DNA of 55,500 nt, from the NCBI RefSeq assembly GCF_029946515.1, contig NZ_JARZHH010000072.1, positions 1 through 55,500 of the forward strand. Reading direction: 5' to 3'. This DNA is from Polyangium sp. 6x1. Lineage in GTDB: Bacteria > Myxococcota_A > Polyangia > Polyangiales > Polyangiaceae. This document shows, in pieces, positions 1 through 8,162 of this stretch (positions are counted from its first letter, which is position 1; each line of letters starts with the position of its first letter). The translations under genes and the position numbers were made by a program. The notes under the pieces were generated by a model. That model was not told where the DNA came from. It saw only the letters and a program-made list of their open reading frames with translations, and made no database searches.

Positions 1-209
1 CTGCCGCCCGCGCCGCCGCTGCCGGGCCCCGCGCCGCCGCTGCCAGGGCCAGGACCCGCGCCGCCCGGGCCGGTGCTACCCGGGCCCGTGCTGCCGATGC
101 CGAGCGTGCCGGCGGAGCCGCCCGAGCCGAGCTCGCTGCCGTCGCTGCACGCGACGAACGAAAAAGGAAGGGTCAGGAATGCGAGAAGGAGGGGAGTGCT
201 GCGCGACAT
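1..209 (-). CDS. Lipoprotein with Gly/Ser-rich linker (N-terminal part, cut by window edge)
   Basis: Reading the minus strand from the ATG at 209 gives a classic lipoprotein signal: a hydrophobic stretch (residues 6-20) followed by a lipobox-like FVAC with Cys21. After that comes a low-complexity tail rich in Gly, Ser and Pro (repeated GPGS/GGAG motifs). The frame stays open to base 1, so the C-terminal functional domain lies outside the window. Such Gly/Ser linkers usually tether a folded domain to the outer membrane in myxobacteria. It lies 31 nt downstream of the E2-like gene and may be cotranscribed with it. The function cannot be stated. Confidence 0.7.
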   Translation of the reverse strand, partial: MSRSTPLLLAFLTLPFSFVACSDGSELGSGGSAGTLGIGSTGPGSTGPGGAGPGPGSGGAGPGSGGAGG

Positions 210-240
210 GGGCCCAGAGTAGAGCCCGGCCGGCTCGGCG

Positions 241-1080
241 TCACCCGCCGTTCGTCGCGTGCGCCGCGGGCGCGTCGCTCGTGGCCCACGGGGCCTTCGG
301 GAGGCCGTCGAGCGTCCAGGGCTCTTCAAAGCCCTTCCGCAGCACCTTCGCGAGCTGGCCGAGCTGCGCGCCGTCGATGAAGCGGTGATCCACCGTCGCG
401 GTGATCGTCACGAGCGGCCGCGGGACGACCTTGCCCGCGACGACCGCAGGTTGCTCGCGCACCGCGCCGACGAGGATGAGCACCGGCACGCGCGCGAACG
501 GGGTCGGCGGGGCATATCCCTCGTCCACGCCGAACGCGCCGACGTTCGTGATGACGCACGAGCCGAACGGGAACGGCTCGAGCCCGAACGCTGCGACCCC
601 GAGCGAGCCCGTCAAAAACCCCGTCGTCCAGAGGACGGGCTTGAGCAGCCACGAGGGCAGGGCCCGCACGATGCCCTTGCTCTTCTCGAAATCGGCGTCC
701 TTGCCGCCGCGGAGCTTGCCCGCGCCCTCGGCGAGCGCCTTCGCGATGTCGGCGACCGATTTCTCGTCGGCGCTCGGGATCTTCGTCTTCGCGAGGTCCC
801 GCCCGTCCTCCAGCGCGACGAGGAACGTGACGTCCACGGTCTCGTGCGGCACGTACTTGCCGAGGACGATGCGGCCGTTGAGCCCCGGCGCGGCCTTCAT
901 GGCCATCGCCGCGGCCTTGCCGACGATGTGGCCGACCGTGACCTTCTCCCCGGTGGTCTTCCGAAGGTGCTCGACGTAGGCGACCGCCTCGCCCGCGTCC
1001 ATGACCAGCTTGCCGTAGATGTTGCCCTCGCGCGGCGAGGACCATGTGGCAATGGCGAGCTTGCGCCTCGTCGAGTTCAT
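241..1080 (-). CDS. 2-oxoacid dehydrogenase acyltransferase (E2) catalytic-domain protein, no lipoyl domain
   Basis: The 279-aa protein matches the catalytic (CoA-dependent acyltransferase) domain of E2 components. The hallmark active-site motif is present near the C-terminus as DHRFIDGAQ (His232, Asp236), equivalent to the HxxxDG of dihydrolipoamide acyltransferases. The lipoyl and E1/E3-binding domains of a true E2 are absent, and no E1 or E3 gene is nearby. It is therefore more likely a stand-alone acyltransferase than a pyruvate dehydrogenase subunit. A G-rich Shine-Dalgarno-like run (GGGGGAA) precedes the ATG. It lies 42 nt downstream of the cNMP-binding gene in the same direction. The acyl substrate is unknown. 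Confidence 0.8.
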   Translation of the reverse strand: MNSTRRKLAIATWSSPREGNIYGKLVMDAGEAVAYVEHLRKTTGEKVTVGHIVGKAAAMAMKAAPGLNGRIVLGKYVPHETVDVTFLVALEDGRDLAKTKIPSADEKSVADIAKALAEGAGKLRGGKDADFEKSKGIVRALPSWLLKPVLWTTGFLTGSLGVAAFGLEPFPFGSCVITNVGAFGVDEGYAPPTPFARVPVLILVGAVREQPAVVAGKVVPRPLVTITATVDHRFIDGAQLGQLAKVLRKGFEEPWTLDGLPKAPWATSDAPAAHATNGG

Positions 1081-1122
1081 GTCTTTCCCCCGGGGAATAG
1101 GGTCACGGTTCCTATTTTTCGA

Positions 1123-1986
1123 TTACACCACGAAATCGAGCATCTGCACACGCGTCAAATGCTCGCTGAGCTTCTTCGCGTACTCGTCGATGAGCAGGTC
1201 GAGCTCGACGAGCACCGCGCCCTCGCTCGCCTGCCGCACCTTGCCGCTCACCGGGATCTCGCCGTTCGGAATCACCAGCACGAAGCTCACCTCGTCGCCG
1301 AGCTTCGCGTCGGGCAAGGAGACGAGCTCGAGGTACCGGTCCGACATGGCGCTCACGGGGATGAGCACGCCCGTGTCGAGGCGGACCGAGGTCGAGAGCG
1401 CGTAGGCCGGCGTGACCATGTAGTGCGCGCGGCGGTTGTGCTCGATGAGCGCGTCGAGCGTCTCGCAGACCGCGCGGCTGATCGGCGTCTCCTCGGCCTC
1501 GAGCACGCGGTCGCGCAGCTCCTTCATCGCCTTCTGCGTGCGGATGATGTTCGCGCGCATCTCGCCCTGTCGCATCGCATCGCGGTGGACCTTCTGCGCC
1601 ACGATCTTGAGCAGGTTGTGATAAAACGGGAACGCGACGTCGCCGTGGTTCTCGAAGAACCGCATGAGCGCGACGACGCCGATGCGGTAGAGCTCGGACG
1701 CCTCGGTCGCGACCGCGCGTGTGTTGCGGTAGAGCCCGGTCAGCGCGCCGAGCTCGCCGATGGGCGCGAAGGGCGCGAGCCGGAAGCGGACTTCGCCCGC
1801 CTGCTCCAGGGCGATCTCGCCCGAGGCGAGGAGCCACAGGTGTTTCGGCTCGGTGCCGGCCTCGAAGAGCACGTCGCCGGGCGCGAGCGTGACACGCTCG
1901 AGGCCCTCGATGAGCTCGGCGAGGTGAGCCTCGGTGATGCCCTCGAAGAGGGGAATCGCGTGGAGATCGGCGGGTCGCATCGTCAT
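1123..1986 (-). CDS. Cyclic-nucleotide-binding (Crp-type) domain protein with a C-terminal beta-rich domain
   Basis: Residues about 10-125 form a cNMP-binding beta-roll (LFEGITEAHLAELIEG, then PGDVLFEAGTEPKHLWLLASGEIAL, then PIGELGALTG in the phosphate-binding cassette position). No helix-turn-helix follows, so this is not a Crp transcription factor. Residues about 165-275 are beta-rich and loosely resemble a PilZ fold, but the canonical RxxxR and D/NxSxxG motifs are not clear, so c-di-GMP binding is only a guess. Length is 287 aa. It is probably a cytoplasmic second-messenger sensor, co-oriented with the E2-like gene. Confidence 0.75.
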   Translation of the reverse strand: MTMRPADLHAIPLFEGITEAHLAELIEGLERVTLAPGDVLFEAGTEPKHLWLLASGEIALEQAGEVRFRLAPFAPIGELGALTGLYRNTRAVATEASELYRIGVVALMRFFENHGDVAFPFYHNLLKIVAQKVHRDAMRQGEMRANIIRTQKAMKELRDRVLEAEETPISRAVCETLDALIEHNRRAHYMVTPAYALSTSVRLDTGVLIPVSAMSDRYLELVSLPDAKLGDEVSFVLVIPNGEIPVSGKVRQASEGAVLVELDLLIDEYAKKLSEHLTRVQMLDFVV

Positions 1987-2075
1987 GGCAGGGTCCTTGG
2001 CGCCGCGGACCCGAGGGGTTCGCCGCGGTGGGGGGGGCGAATCCTCGCACGAATCGTAGCGCCGCGCGAGATGCG

Positions 2076-3509
2076 TCAGCGAGCGCGGCGCGCGGAAAAC
2101 CCGGCGCAGGAGCGGAGCGCGTCCTTGAGGCTGCGGAGCGTGCGCGTCTGCGCGAGGCTCACGTCGAGCCCGACCAGCGTCTCGGCGACCGAAGGCCGGA
2201 TCCCGGTGATGATCCCCTCACAGCCGAGGAGGCGCACGGCAGAGGCCACGCGGACGAGGTGCTCGGCCGTGGTCGCGTCCACCTTCTCCACGCCCGTGAG
2301 ATCGAGCAGCGCGAAGCGCGCCTTTCGCGTGGTGACGGCGTCCAGCAACGCCGCGAGCATCTGCTCGGCCCGCGCCGCGTCGAGCGTGCCGACGACGGGC
2401 ACCGCGAGCACGTCCTGCCAGACCTCGATGATCGGCGTGCCGAGCTCTGCGATCGCTTGCTTCTGCGACTCGATGAGCTCGAGCTGCGCCCGGAGCTGCG
2501 CTTCGAACCGGAGCTGCTCGGTCGCGTCCTCGGTCGACGCGCACGCGCCGATGACGGCGCCGAACGGATCTCGCACCGGCGCGTACCGCATGCGGAGCTT
2601 TACGTCGCGCATGGGGCGCTCGACGACGTGCTCCTCTCCCCCGAGCGCGCGCCGCATGTCGGCGACGAGGTCGGGGCGGTCGCGGTAGACCTCGAACAAG
2701 TTCTTGCCCACGAGGTCGGTCGCGGTGCGCCCCATCTGCTTGCCGAGCGCCCCCTCGAAGAGGGTACACGTCCCTTGCTCGTCGATCGCCCAGATGCAGA
2801 TCGGGAGGCGCTCGATGCACTCGGCGATGGCCTTGGATTTCTTCGAGAGGTGAAGGTCCCCGCCGAAGTTCACCGAGACCGACTGGAGCCCCTGCACGGC
2901 CCCGCTCGCGTCGACGAGCGGCGTGTACGTGTTCAGCCAGTGCGCCTTCTCGGTCACGTCCTCGTGGAAGAACGTCTCGCCGGCGAGCGTGCGCTTCACG
3001 ATCGTGTGCACCGCCGAATCCGGCGGATAGATCTCGAACACGTTCAGCCCCACGGACTGCCCGGGCGCGAGGCCGAGGTGCGTGAGCCCCTTGCCGTCCG
3101 ACAGGAGGATCTTGCCCTCCGCGTCGCACGACCAGAGGATCGCATCCATCCCGCGGAAACAGTCGAGGAGGATCCGCGCCTTGCGCGCTTCCGTCTCGTC
3201 GCGCGTCACCTCCGCCGCGGCCCACAAGGACCGCTCGTCCGCGCGCCAGAACGAGAGCCGCGCGCGGTCGCCTTCCCGCGAAAGGCGCACGTCGAGCGAT
3301 TGCGTCGCCTCCGCGCCGAAGGCCGCGCGCCGCGCCTCCGCGAGCGCGGCGCGGTCCTGTTCGTGCACGCGCGCGTCGAGCGCGCCGCTGCCCACGCGAG
3401 CCTCCCACGCGGCGTTCGTCGCGAGCGTCTCGCCGGAGAGCGACACCCGCGCGAGGGGCGTCGGGCAGCCTCGAAGGAGCGTTTCCGCAGCGGGGACATC
3501 CATGCGCAT
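2076..3509 (-). CDS. PAS-STAS sensor protein, RsbR-like
   Basis: The 477-aa protein has two or three PAS-like segments (roughly residues 20-110, 120-225 and 235-350), a linker helix, and a C-terminal STAS domain (about 370-470). The STAS part closely follows Bacillus RsbR-type stressosome proteins, with the DLTGV segment holding the phosphorylatable Thr and a second Thr in ITGIRP. The ATG at 3509 is chosen because a strong GGAGGAGG sits just upstream; longer in-frame starts lack one. It is likely a cytosolic signal integrator. No RsbT-type kinase is adjacent. A paralogue with the same PAS-STAS layout is at 11269-12435. Confidence 0.85.
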   Translation of the reverse strand: MRMDVPAAETLLRGCPTPLARVSLSGETLATNAAWEARVGSGALDARVHEQDRAALAEARRAAFGAEATQSLDVRLSREGDRARLSFWRADERSLWAAAEVTRDETEARKARILLDCFRGMDAILWSCDAEGKILLSDGKGLTHLGLAPGQSVGLNVFEIYPPDSAVHTIVKRTLAGETFFHEDVTEKAHWLNTYTPLVDASGAVQGLQSVSVNFGGDLHLSKKSKAIAECIERLPICIWAIDEQGTCTLFEGALGKQMGRTATDLVGKNLFEVYRDRPDLVADMRRALGGEEHVVERPMRDVKLRMRYAPVRDPFGAVIGACASTEDATEQLRFEAQLRAQLELIESQKQAIAELGTPIIEVWQDVLAVPVVGTLDAARAEQMLAALLDAVTTRKARFALLDLTGVEKVDATTAEHLVRVASAVRLLGCEGIITGIRPSVAETLVGLDVSLAQTRTLRSLKDALRSCAGFSARRAR

Positions 3510-3638
3510 CGAGCGTCCTCCTCCTCCGGGACGCACGGCGCCGCACCGCCCGCCGGCGCGATGCTCATGGCCCCCTCCACGAGCCATCGTGCCCGCCCTG
3601 CTCGGCCGCTCGCAACGAAAATAGTGCGCTTTTCGCGC

Positions 3639-4439
3639 CTACTTCCCCACGAAACGCGGCGGTCGCTTCTCCATGAACGACGCCATGGCCTCGCCGAGAT
3701 CCTCGGACGCGAGGAACGCGGCATTCCAGGCCGCGACATAAGCGAGCCCATCGGCCACGGGCTTGCCCTCGCCGTGATCCAGCACCGCTTTGACGCCGCG
3801 CACCGTGAGCGGCGGGTTCGCCGCGATCTCCAGCGCGAGCTTGCGCGCCCCCGCGTGGAGCGCCGCCGCGTCGTCGAAGAGCTCGTTCACGAGGCCGATC
3901 GAGAGCGCCCGCTCGGCCGGGAGATCCTTGCCGGTGAACGCGAGCTCCCGCACGAGCCCTTGTCCGAGCAGCCGCGGCAGCCGCTGCAAGCTCCCGAGAT
4001 CCGCCACGATCGCGATCTTCGTCTCGCGCACCGAGAAGTACGCGTCGCGCGTCGAGAGGCGGATGTCGCATGCCGCCACGAGGTCGAGCCCGCCGCCGAT
4101 GCAAGGCCCCTGGATGGCCGCGATCACGGGCACGGGGCAAGCCGCGACGGCGTCGAAGGCGCGCTGGTAGCGCCGGATGAGCGCGAGCAGCTCCAGCCGC
4201 TCCGCCGCCCCCGCGCCCCCGAGGTGCGGGCCGAGATCGGCCATCGCCGCGCGCAGATCGAGCCCGAACGAAAACGCCTTCGCCGTCGACTGCACGACGA
4301 CCGCGCGTAGCCCTTTTTCGGTCGCGAGCCGCCCGAACAGCGCCTCGAGCTCGGTGAAGAGCGCGGGCGGCATCGTGGGCCGGAGGAGCGTGACGGTCGC
4401 GATCGCTTCGGAAATCTCAAGAGAGACGAGCTCACTCAT
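3639..4439 (-). CDS. Enoyl-CoA hydratase/isomerase family, delta(3,5)-delta(2,4)-dienoyl-CoA isomerase type
   Basis: This 266-aa crotonase-fold protein has the oxyanion-hole segment CIGGGLDL and the segment VADLGSLQRLP. Three acidic residues, Asp119, Glu139 and Asp147, have the same spacing (20 and 8) as the catalytic D176/E196/D204 of mammalian ECH1 dienoyl-CoA isomerase. That makes isomerisation of 3,5-dienoyl-CoA in beta-oxidation of odd-positioned double bonds more likely than simple hydration. No other beta-oxidation gene is adjacent. A TAGGTT box only 7 nt before the ATG suggests a leaderless message. Confidence 0.85.
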   Translation of the reverse strand: MSELVSLEISEAIATVTLLRPTMPPALFTELEALFGRLATEKGLRAVVVQSTAKAFSFGLDLRAAMADLGPHLGGAGAAERLELLALIRRYQRAFDAVAACPVPVIAAIQGPCIGGGLDLVAACDIRLSTRDAYFSVRETKIAIVADLGSLQRLPRLLGQGLVRELAFTGKDLPAERALSIGLVNELFDDAAALHAGARKLALEIAANPPLTVRGVKAVLDHGEGKPVADGLAYVAAWNAAFLASEDLGEAMASFMEKRPPRFVGK

Positions 4440-4446
4440 GCGGGCG

Positions 4447-4452
4447 AACCTA
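4447..4452 (-). promoter_or_regulatory. Putative -10 box (TAGGTT) for the dienoyl-CoA isomerase gene, leaderless arrangement
   Basis: On the minus strand TAGGTT lies 7 nt before the ATG at 4439. Transcription would start at or next to the ATG. No Shine-Dalgarno is visible. No clear -35 was found. Confidence 0.35.
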
Positions 4453-4574
4453 GAACATCGCGTCGCGGGGCAGAACGACCTTCTTGGAGATCACGGAGCG
4501 AGCCCCGTCCGGGCCGAACCACCGCCAGAATTTCGGCGTGCGCCTCCCACTTCACCGCGCTGCCCCGGACGTCG

Positions 4575-4580
4575 TATGCT
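4575..4580 (+). promoter_or_regulatory. Putative -10 box (TATGCT) for the kinase gene, leaderless arrangement
   Basis: TATGCT ends 8 nt before the ATG at 4589, with a weak -35 candidate (TTCACC) 18 nt upstream. The same hexamer and spacing recur before the gene at 9007. Confidence 0.4.
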
Positions 4581-4588
4581 CGGCCTCG

Positions 4589-6154
4589 ATGGCCCAGGAC
4601 GTCTTCGGGATCGCCGGCACGACGCAGGGCCCCTTCACCATCGAAGAGGCGGTGGCCGAAGGGGGGTTCGGCGTCGTCTACCGCGCGCTCCACGGAGCGT
4701 TCCGCGCCCCCGTCGCGCTGAAGTGCCTCAAGATCCCGACGATCCCGGAGGACCTGCGCGCCGGCTTCCTCGAACGATTCCGCGAGGAAGCCGAGATGCT
4801 CTTCCGGCTCTCGGCCACGATCCCGGAGGTCGTGCGGCCGCTGCATTACGACGTCATCACGCTGGACAGCGGCCTCATCGTCCCCTTCATCGCGCTCGAG
4901 TGGCTGGAGGGGCGCACGCTCTGGTCGCTCATCGAAGAGCGCGCCGCGAGCGGCCTCCCGCCGCTCGGCTACCTCGAAGCCGCGCGCCTGCTCACGCCCG
5001 TCGCCCGCGCCCTCGACATCGCCCACAACTTCCCCGGGTCCCAGGGCCCGATCTGCGTCGTCCACCGCGACATCAAACCCGCGAACATCTTCCTCGCCGA
5101 GGTCCACGGCGCCGAGTACGTGAAGATCCTCGACTTCGGCATCGCCCGCGCCCGCGACGCGGCCTCCGTGATGGCCGGCGAGATGACGCAGACCGACGCG
5201 GCCACGCCGCTCGCCTTCACGCCGCGGTACGGCGCGCCGGAGCAGTGGGCGCCGAAGCGGTTCGGCACGACCGGACCGTGGACCGACGTCTGGGGCCTCG
5301 CGCTCGCGTTCCTGGAGACCATCGCCGGCCGCGTGGTGATCGACGGCGACGCGGTGGCGATCATGGGGACCGTGCTCGACGAGAAACGAAGGCCCACGCC
5401 GCGCAACGAGGGCGTCGTGGTGCCCGACGCGCTCGAAGCCGTCTTCCGCCGCGCGCTCGCCGTCGATCCGCGCGAGCGCCCCGGGAGCGCCGGCGCGTTC
5501 TGGGACGAGGTGGAGCAAGCCATCGGCGTCGCGCCGCGCCTCTCCGCGCCCACGGCCCACAGGTCCGGGACGATGCGCGCGCCGGTGATCGAGGGGCAGG
5601 AGTCGCGCCGTGCTTCGGGCTCGATGCGCGCCGTCTCCGTGCCGCCCGCGAGCCTCGACGTCGCCTCCACGGTGCTCGCCGACGAGGGTGGGGCCCGCAT
5701 CTCGCGGCAGCCCGAGCCGCCCGCGAACTCCAGCGGCGCGCGGGCTGCCGCTGCCGCCGCGATCGACGTCGACTGGGGGGCGAGCGGCCCGAACGCGGCG
5801 CCGCGCCGATCGAGCGCGTCGATGCCGGCCGTGCGCATCGATCCGCCGCCGTCGCAGCCGAGCTCGCGGCGCTCTTCGCCGTCGAACCCGCGCTTGTCGT
5901 CGGACCCGCGAGAGCCTCTGCCTAACGTCTCGCACGAGCCCGCGCCGGACGTCCGCAGCATGCTCGGCGGCCCTGTCGCGCTGGCCGGCGCGGGCGTGCT
6001 CATCCGCGTGCTCGACCAGATCGCTGGATGGCTCTGGCTCGGGGGCGAGCGCGTGGGGTTCGGGCCGCTCCGGTTGTCCTACGTCGCCGCCGTCCTCATC
6101 GGCGCCGGCGCGATCCTCGCGCTCGCGCGCCTGCTGCGACACTTGACCCGATAG
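4589..6154 (+). CDS. Ser/Thr protein kinase, membrane-anchored
   Basis: This 521-aa protein has an N-terminal Hanks-type kinase domain (about 15-290): Gly-loop AEGGFGVVY (23-31), ATP-binding Lys45, catalytic loop HRDIKPAN (159-166) and DFG (182-184). A Ser/Pro/Ala-rich linker (about 300-450) follows. Two hydrophobic segments near the C-terminus could be membrane anchors (around PVALAGAGVLIRVL and YVAAVLIGAGAILALARLL). The ATG at 4589 is preferred over an in-frame start at 4484 because the -10-like box TATGCT lies 8 nt upstream and similarity to kinases begins just after it. The substrate is unknown. It converges with ybaK across a 21-bp tandem repeat. Confidence 0.88.
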   Translation: MAQDVFGIAGTTQGPFTIEEAVAEGGFGVVYRALHGAFRAPVALKCLKIPTIPEDLRAGFLERFREEAEMLFRLSATIPEVVRPLHYDVITLDSGLIVPFIALEWLEGRTLWSLIEERAASGLPPLGYLEAARLLTPVARALDIAHNFPGSQGPICVVHRDIKPANIFLAEVHGAEYVKILDFGIARARDAASVMAGEMTQTDAATPLAFTPRYGAPEQWAPKRFGTTGPWTDVWGLALAFLETIAGRVVIDGDAVAIMGTVLDEKRRPTPRNEGVVVPDALEAVFRRALAVDPRERPGSAGAFWDEVEQAIGVAPRLSAPTAHRSGTMRAPVIEGQESRRASGSMRAVSVPPASLDVASTVLADEGGARISRQPEPPANSSGARAAAAAAIDVDWGASGPNAAPRRSSASMPAVRIDPPPSQPSSRRSSPSNPRLSSDPREPLPNVSHEPAPDVRSMLGGPVALAGAGVLIRVLDQIAGWLWLGGERVGFGPLRLSYVAAVLIGAGAILALARLLRHLTR

Positions 6155-6412
6155 GTGTCCTTGCCGCGAGGGTAGGTGTCCTTGCCGCGAGGACCGTTGT
6201 CCTTGCCGCGAGGGTCGTTGTCCTTGCCGCGAGGAGCGTTGTCCTTGCCGCGAGGACCGTTGTCCTTGCCGCGAGGACCGTTGTCCTTGCCGCGAGGGTA
6301 GGTGTCCTTGCCGCGAGGAGCGTTGTCCTTGCCGCGAGGGTCGTTGTCCTTGCCGCGAGGAGCGTTGTCCTTGCCGCGAGGGCCGTTGTCCTTGCCGCGG
6401 ACGTCGTTGTCC
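6155..6412. repeat. 21-bp tandem repeat (minisatellite), 12 units plus a partial unit
   Basis: Starting immediately after the kinase stop codon, the unit TTGTCCTTGCCGCGAGG plus four more bases repeats 12 times without any length change, followed by a 6-base partial unit. Variation is confined mostly to the last four positions of the unit, plus its first base (T/G). The array ends exactly at the ybaK stop codon. On the minus strand, in frame with ybaK past its TAG, it reads as an uninterrupted heptapeptide repeat DNxPRGK with x = Gly, Ala, Asp or Tyr. On the plus strand one frame reads as VLAARxV repeats. Neither is assigned as a gene. Confidence 0.95.
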
Positions 6413-6885
6413 TAAACGCTCCGGGCGATCGGCGCGAGCTTGCCCTTCACCACGCGCACGTAATCGGCCGGCGCGAGCAAGATCTGCAGCCCGCGCACGC
6501 CTGCCGACACGGACACCACGTCGTGCAGCTCGATCGTCTCGTCGACGACCACGAAAAACTCTTTTTTGCCGCCGATCGCCGTCACGCCGCCGCGCACGTA
6601 GCCCGTGAGCGGCTGCACCTCCTTCAGCGGCACCGTATCCACCTTGCGATCGCCCGTGGCCCGCGCGAGCGCCTTCAGATCGAGCTCCTCGTGGCCGGCG
6701 AGCACGGCCATGAGCACGCCCGTCCGATCACCCCGACAAACCAGGGTTTTCCAGACCTGCTCCACGGGCAAACCGATCTTGTCGGCCACCGTCCCGGCCC
6801 GCAAATCCTCGGGATCGACCTCGTACGCGCGGAGCTCGTAAGAAATGCCCAGCGTATCGAGCAGCCTCACCGCATTCGTCTTCAT
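6412..6885 (-). CDS. ybaK: YbaK-type aminoacyl-tRNA deacylase (Cys-tRNA(Pro) editing)
   Basis: At 157 aa this is the usual length for YbaK. It matches the family along its whole length: the KTL segment near residue 46 carrying the conserved Lys, ELDLKALARATGDRKV, the TGYVRGGVTAIG loop of the deacylase site, and the C-terminal GVRGLQILL. YbaK hydrolyses Cys mischarged on tRNA(Pro). Its start lies 1 nt after the stop of the cysteine-synthase relative upstream, so the two are probably translationally coupled. That gives a cysteine-themed pair. The stop codon (6412-6414) directly abuts the 21-bp repeat array. Confidence 0.9.
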   Translation of the reverse strand: MKTNAVRLLDTLGISYELRAYEVDPEDLRAGTVADKIGLPVEQVWKTLVCRGDRTGVLMAVLAGHEELDLKALARATGDRKVDTVPLKEVQPLTGYVRGGVTAIGGKKEFFVVVDETIELHDVVSVSAGVRGLQILLAPADYVRVVKGKLAPIARSV

Positions 6886-6886
6886 C

Positions 6887-7843
6887 TTATCTTGCGCTTT
6901 TCACGGCCTCGTCCCCCGACAGATCCCGGAACATATCGGTCGAGAAATAACGCTCCATCCGGTCGCAGAGCACCGTCGCGATGTCGTGCCCCGGCCCGAG
7001 CCTGCGCGCGAGCATCCGCGCGCCGGCCAGGTTGAGCCCGCTCGACGGGCCCACCGGGAACCCCTGCGACACGAGGTCGCGCGCCGCGCGAATGGCCTCC
7101 GCGTCCGGGACCGGCAGCGAGACCACGCCGCCCACGTCCTCCTCGTCGAGGATCTGCGAGAGCCCGTCCACCACGCCCGGGATCCCGCCGCAGATCTCCG
7201 GCTGCCCCTCGAAACACACGCCCCGCTCGGGCCGGGGCCTCCCGATGACCGCCTTTTGCCCCGATTCGAGGAGCGCCCGCGCGATCCCCATGAGCGTCCC
7301 GCCGGTCCCGACGCCCGCGACGAACCCGTGGATCGTGGTGCCGACCTGGGCGATGAGCTCGGGCCCCGTGGTCCGCTGGTGGGCGAGGGCATTCTGGGGA
7401 TTCTCGAATTGCCGCGGCCAGAAGACCCGCTTGTCCTCTTCGGCCATGCGCCGGGTCTCGTCGATCGCGCCGAGCACGCCGAGGTGCCGCGGCGTGAGCA
7501 CGACCTCGCCGCCATAACGACGGATGATGAGCAAGCGCTCGCCGCTCACGCCCTCGGGCATGACGGCGCGGAACCGCACGCCGATCATGGCGCAGGCCAT
7601 GGCGAAGGAGATCGACGTCGAGCCGCTCGACGCCTCGACGACGATGCTGTCGTCCCGCAGCGCCCCGCGCTCGACCGCGCAGCCGAGGATGAAGCTCGCG
7701 ATGCGGTCCTTCGTGGATCCGCTCGGGAGCATGTACTCGAGCTTGATCCAGAGGGTACACCCCGTCTCGTCGTCCCGGAGCGGGACCGTGGGCGTGCCTG
7801 CCGCGAGCCGCGCGAGCCAGGCCTTCATCGAGCGTCGGACCAT
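6887..7843 (-). CDS. PLP-dependent cysteine synthase/cystathionine beta-synthase family protein
   Basis: This 318-aa fold-type II PLP enzyme has Lys45 in GSTKDR as the Schiff-base lysine and a [10 protein letters not shown] phosphate-binding loop near residues 175-185. The substrate loop that reads SGNTG in CysK is SSGST here. The same change occurs in Cds1-type cysteine desulfhydrases, so cysteine degradation is as plausible as synthesis. A canonical cysK exists at 21539-22522. A TAGCCT box lies 7 nt before the ATG, suggesting leaderless transcription. It is coupled to ybaK downstream with a 1-nt gap. Confidence 0.8.
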   Translation of the reverse strand: MVRRSMKAWLARLAAGTPTVPLRDDETGCTLWIKLEYMLPSGSTKDRIASFILGCAVERGALRDDSIVVEASSGSTSISFAMACAMIGVRFRAVMPEGVSGERLLIIRRYGGEVVLTPRHLGVLGAIDETRRMAEEDKRVFWPRQFENPQNALAHQRTTGPELIAQVGTTIHGFVAGVGTGGTLMGIARALLESGQKAVIGRPRPERGVCFEGQPEICGGIPGVVDGLSQILDEEDVGGVVSLPVPDAEAIRAARDLVSQGFPVGPSSGLNLAGARMLARRLGPGHDIATVLCDRMERYFSTDMFRDLSGDEAVKSAR

Positions 7844-7850
7844 GCGGCGC

Positions 7851-7856
7851 AGGCTA
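7851..7856 (-). promoter_or_regulatory. Putative -10 box (TAGCCT) for the cysteine-synthase-like/ybaK pair
   Basis: TAGCCT on the minus strand ends 7 nt before the ATG at 7843, with no Shine-Dalgarno between them. This fits the leaderless pattern seen elsewhere in the window. Confidence 0.35.
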
Positions 7857-7862
7857 GCTCGA

Positions 7863-8162
7863 TCAGCTACGCCCGTGCCAGTACGTCGGCCGTCGCTTGT
7901 GGGCCGCCAGGGCCAGGATGCGGACGTGGTCCTCGCGGGGCCTGTAAATGATTGCGTATGGAAATCGGCGGAGCCTCCACTGGCGGATGTCCTCTCGAAC
8001 AGCCGTACCCGCCAGAGGTTTCTCCGAGAGGAGGCCGAGCACGCGCTCGACTTCGGCGAGGAACGCCTCGCCGAGGCCGGGGCGCTCCTGCGCGTAGTAG
8101 TACGCTGCTGCGTCGTTCAACTCGCGCTCCGCGAGCGCGTGAAAGATGACGGGGAACGTCAC
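7863..8162 (-). CDS. RelE/ParE-family toxin
   Basis: This 99-aa protein has the ParE/RelE signature: an N-terminal helix pair (AERELNDAAAYYYAQERPGLGEAFLAEVERV is the region), then RQWRLRRFPYAIIYRP and a C-terminal VRILALAAHKRRPTYW. It starts with GTG at 8162. That codon overlaps the stop of the antitoxin by 4 nt (GTGA), the usual coupling in such modules. A longer in-frame reading to 8396 is only the antitoxin region in another frame. It would act as an mRNA interferase or gyrase poison; which one cannot be told from sequence alone. Confidence 0.88.
   Translation of the reverse strand: MTFPVIFHALAERELNDAAAYYYAQERPGLGEAFLAEVERVLGLLSEKPLAGTAVREDIRQWRLRRFPYAIIYRPREDHVRILALAAHKRRPTYWHGRS

Noticed and set aside
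6028-7035. Plus-strand frame with VLAARxV repeats
   Set aside because: It comes from the 21-bp repeat and runs antisense through ybaK. No start signal, and the downstream part looks like noise.
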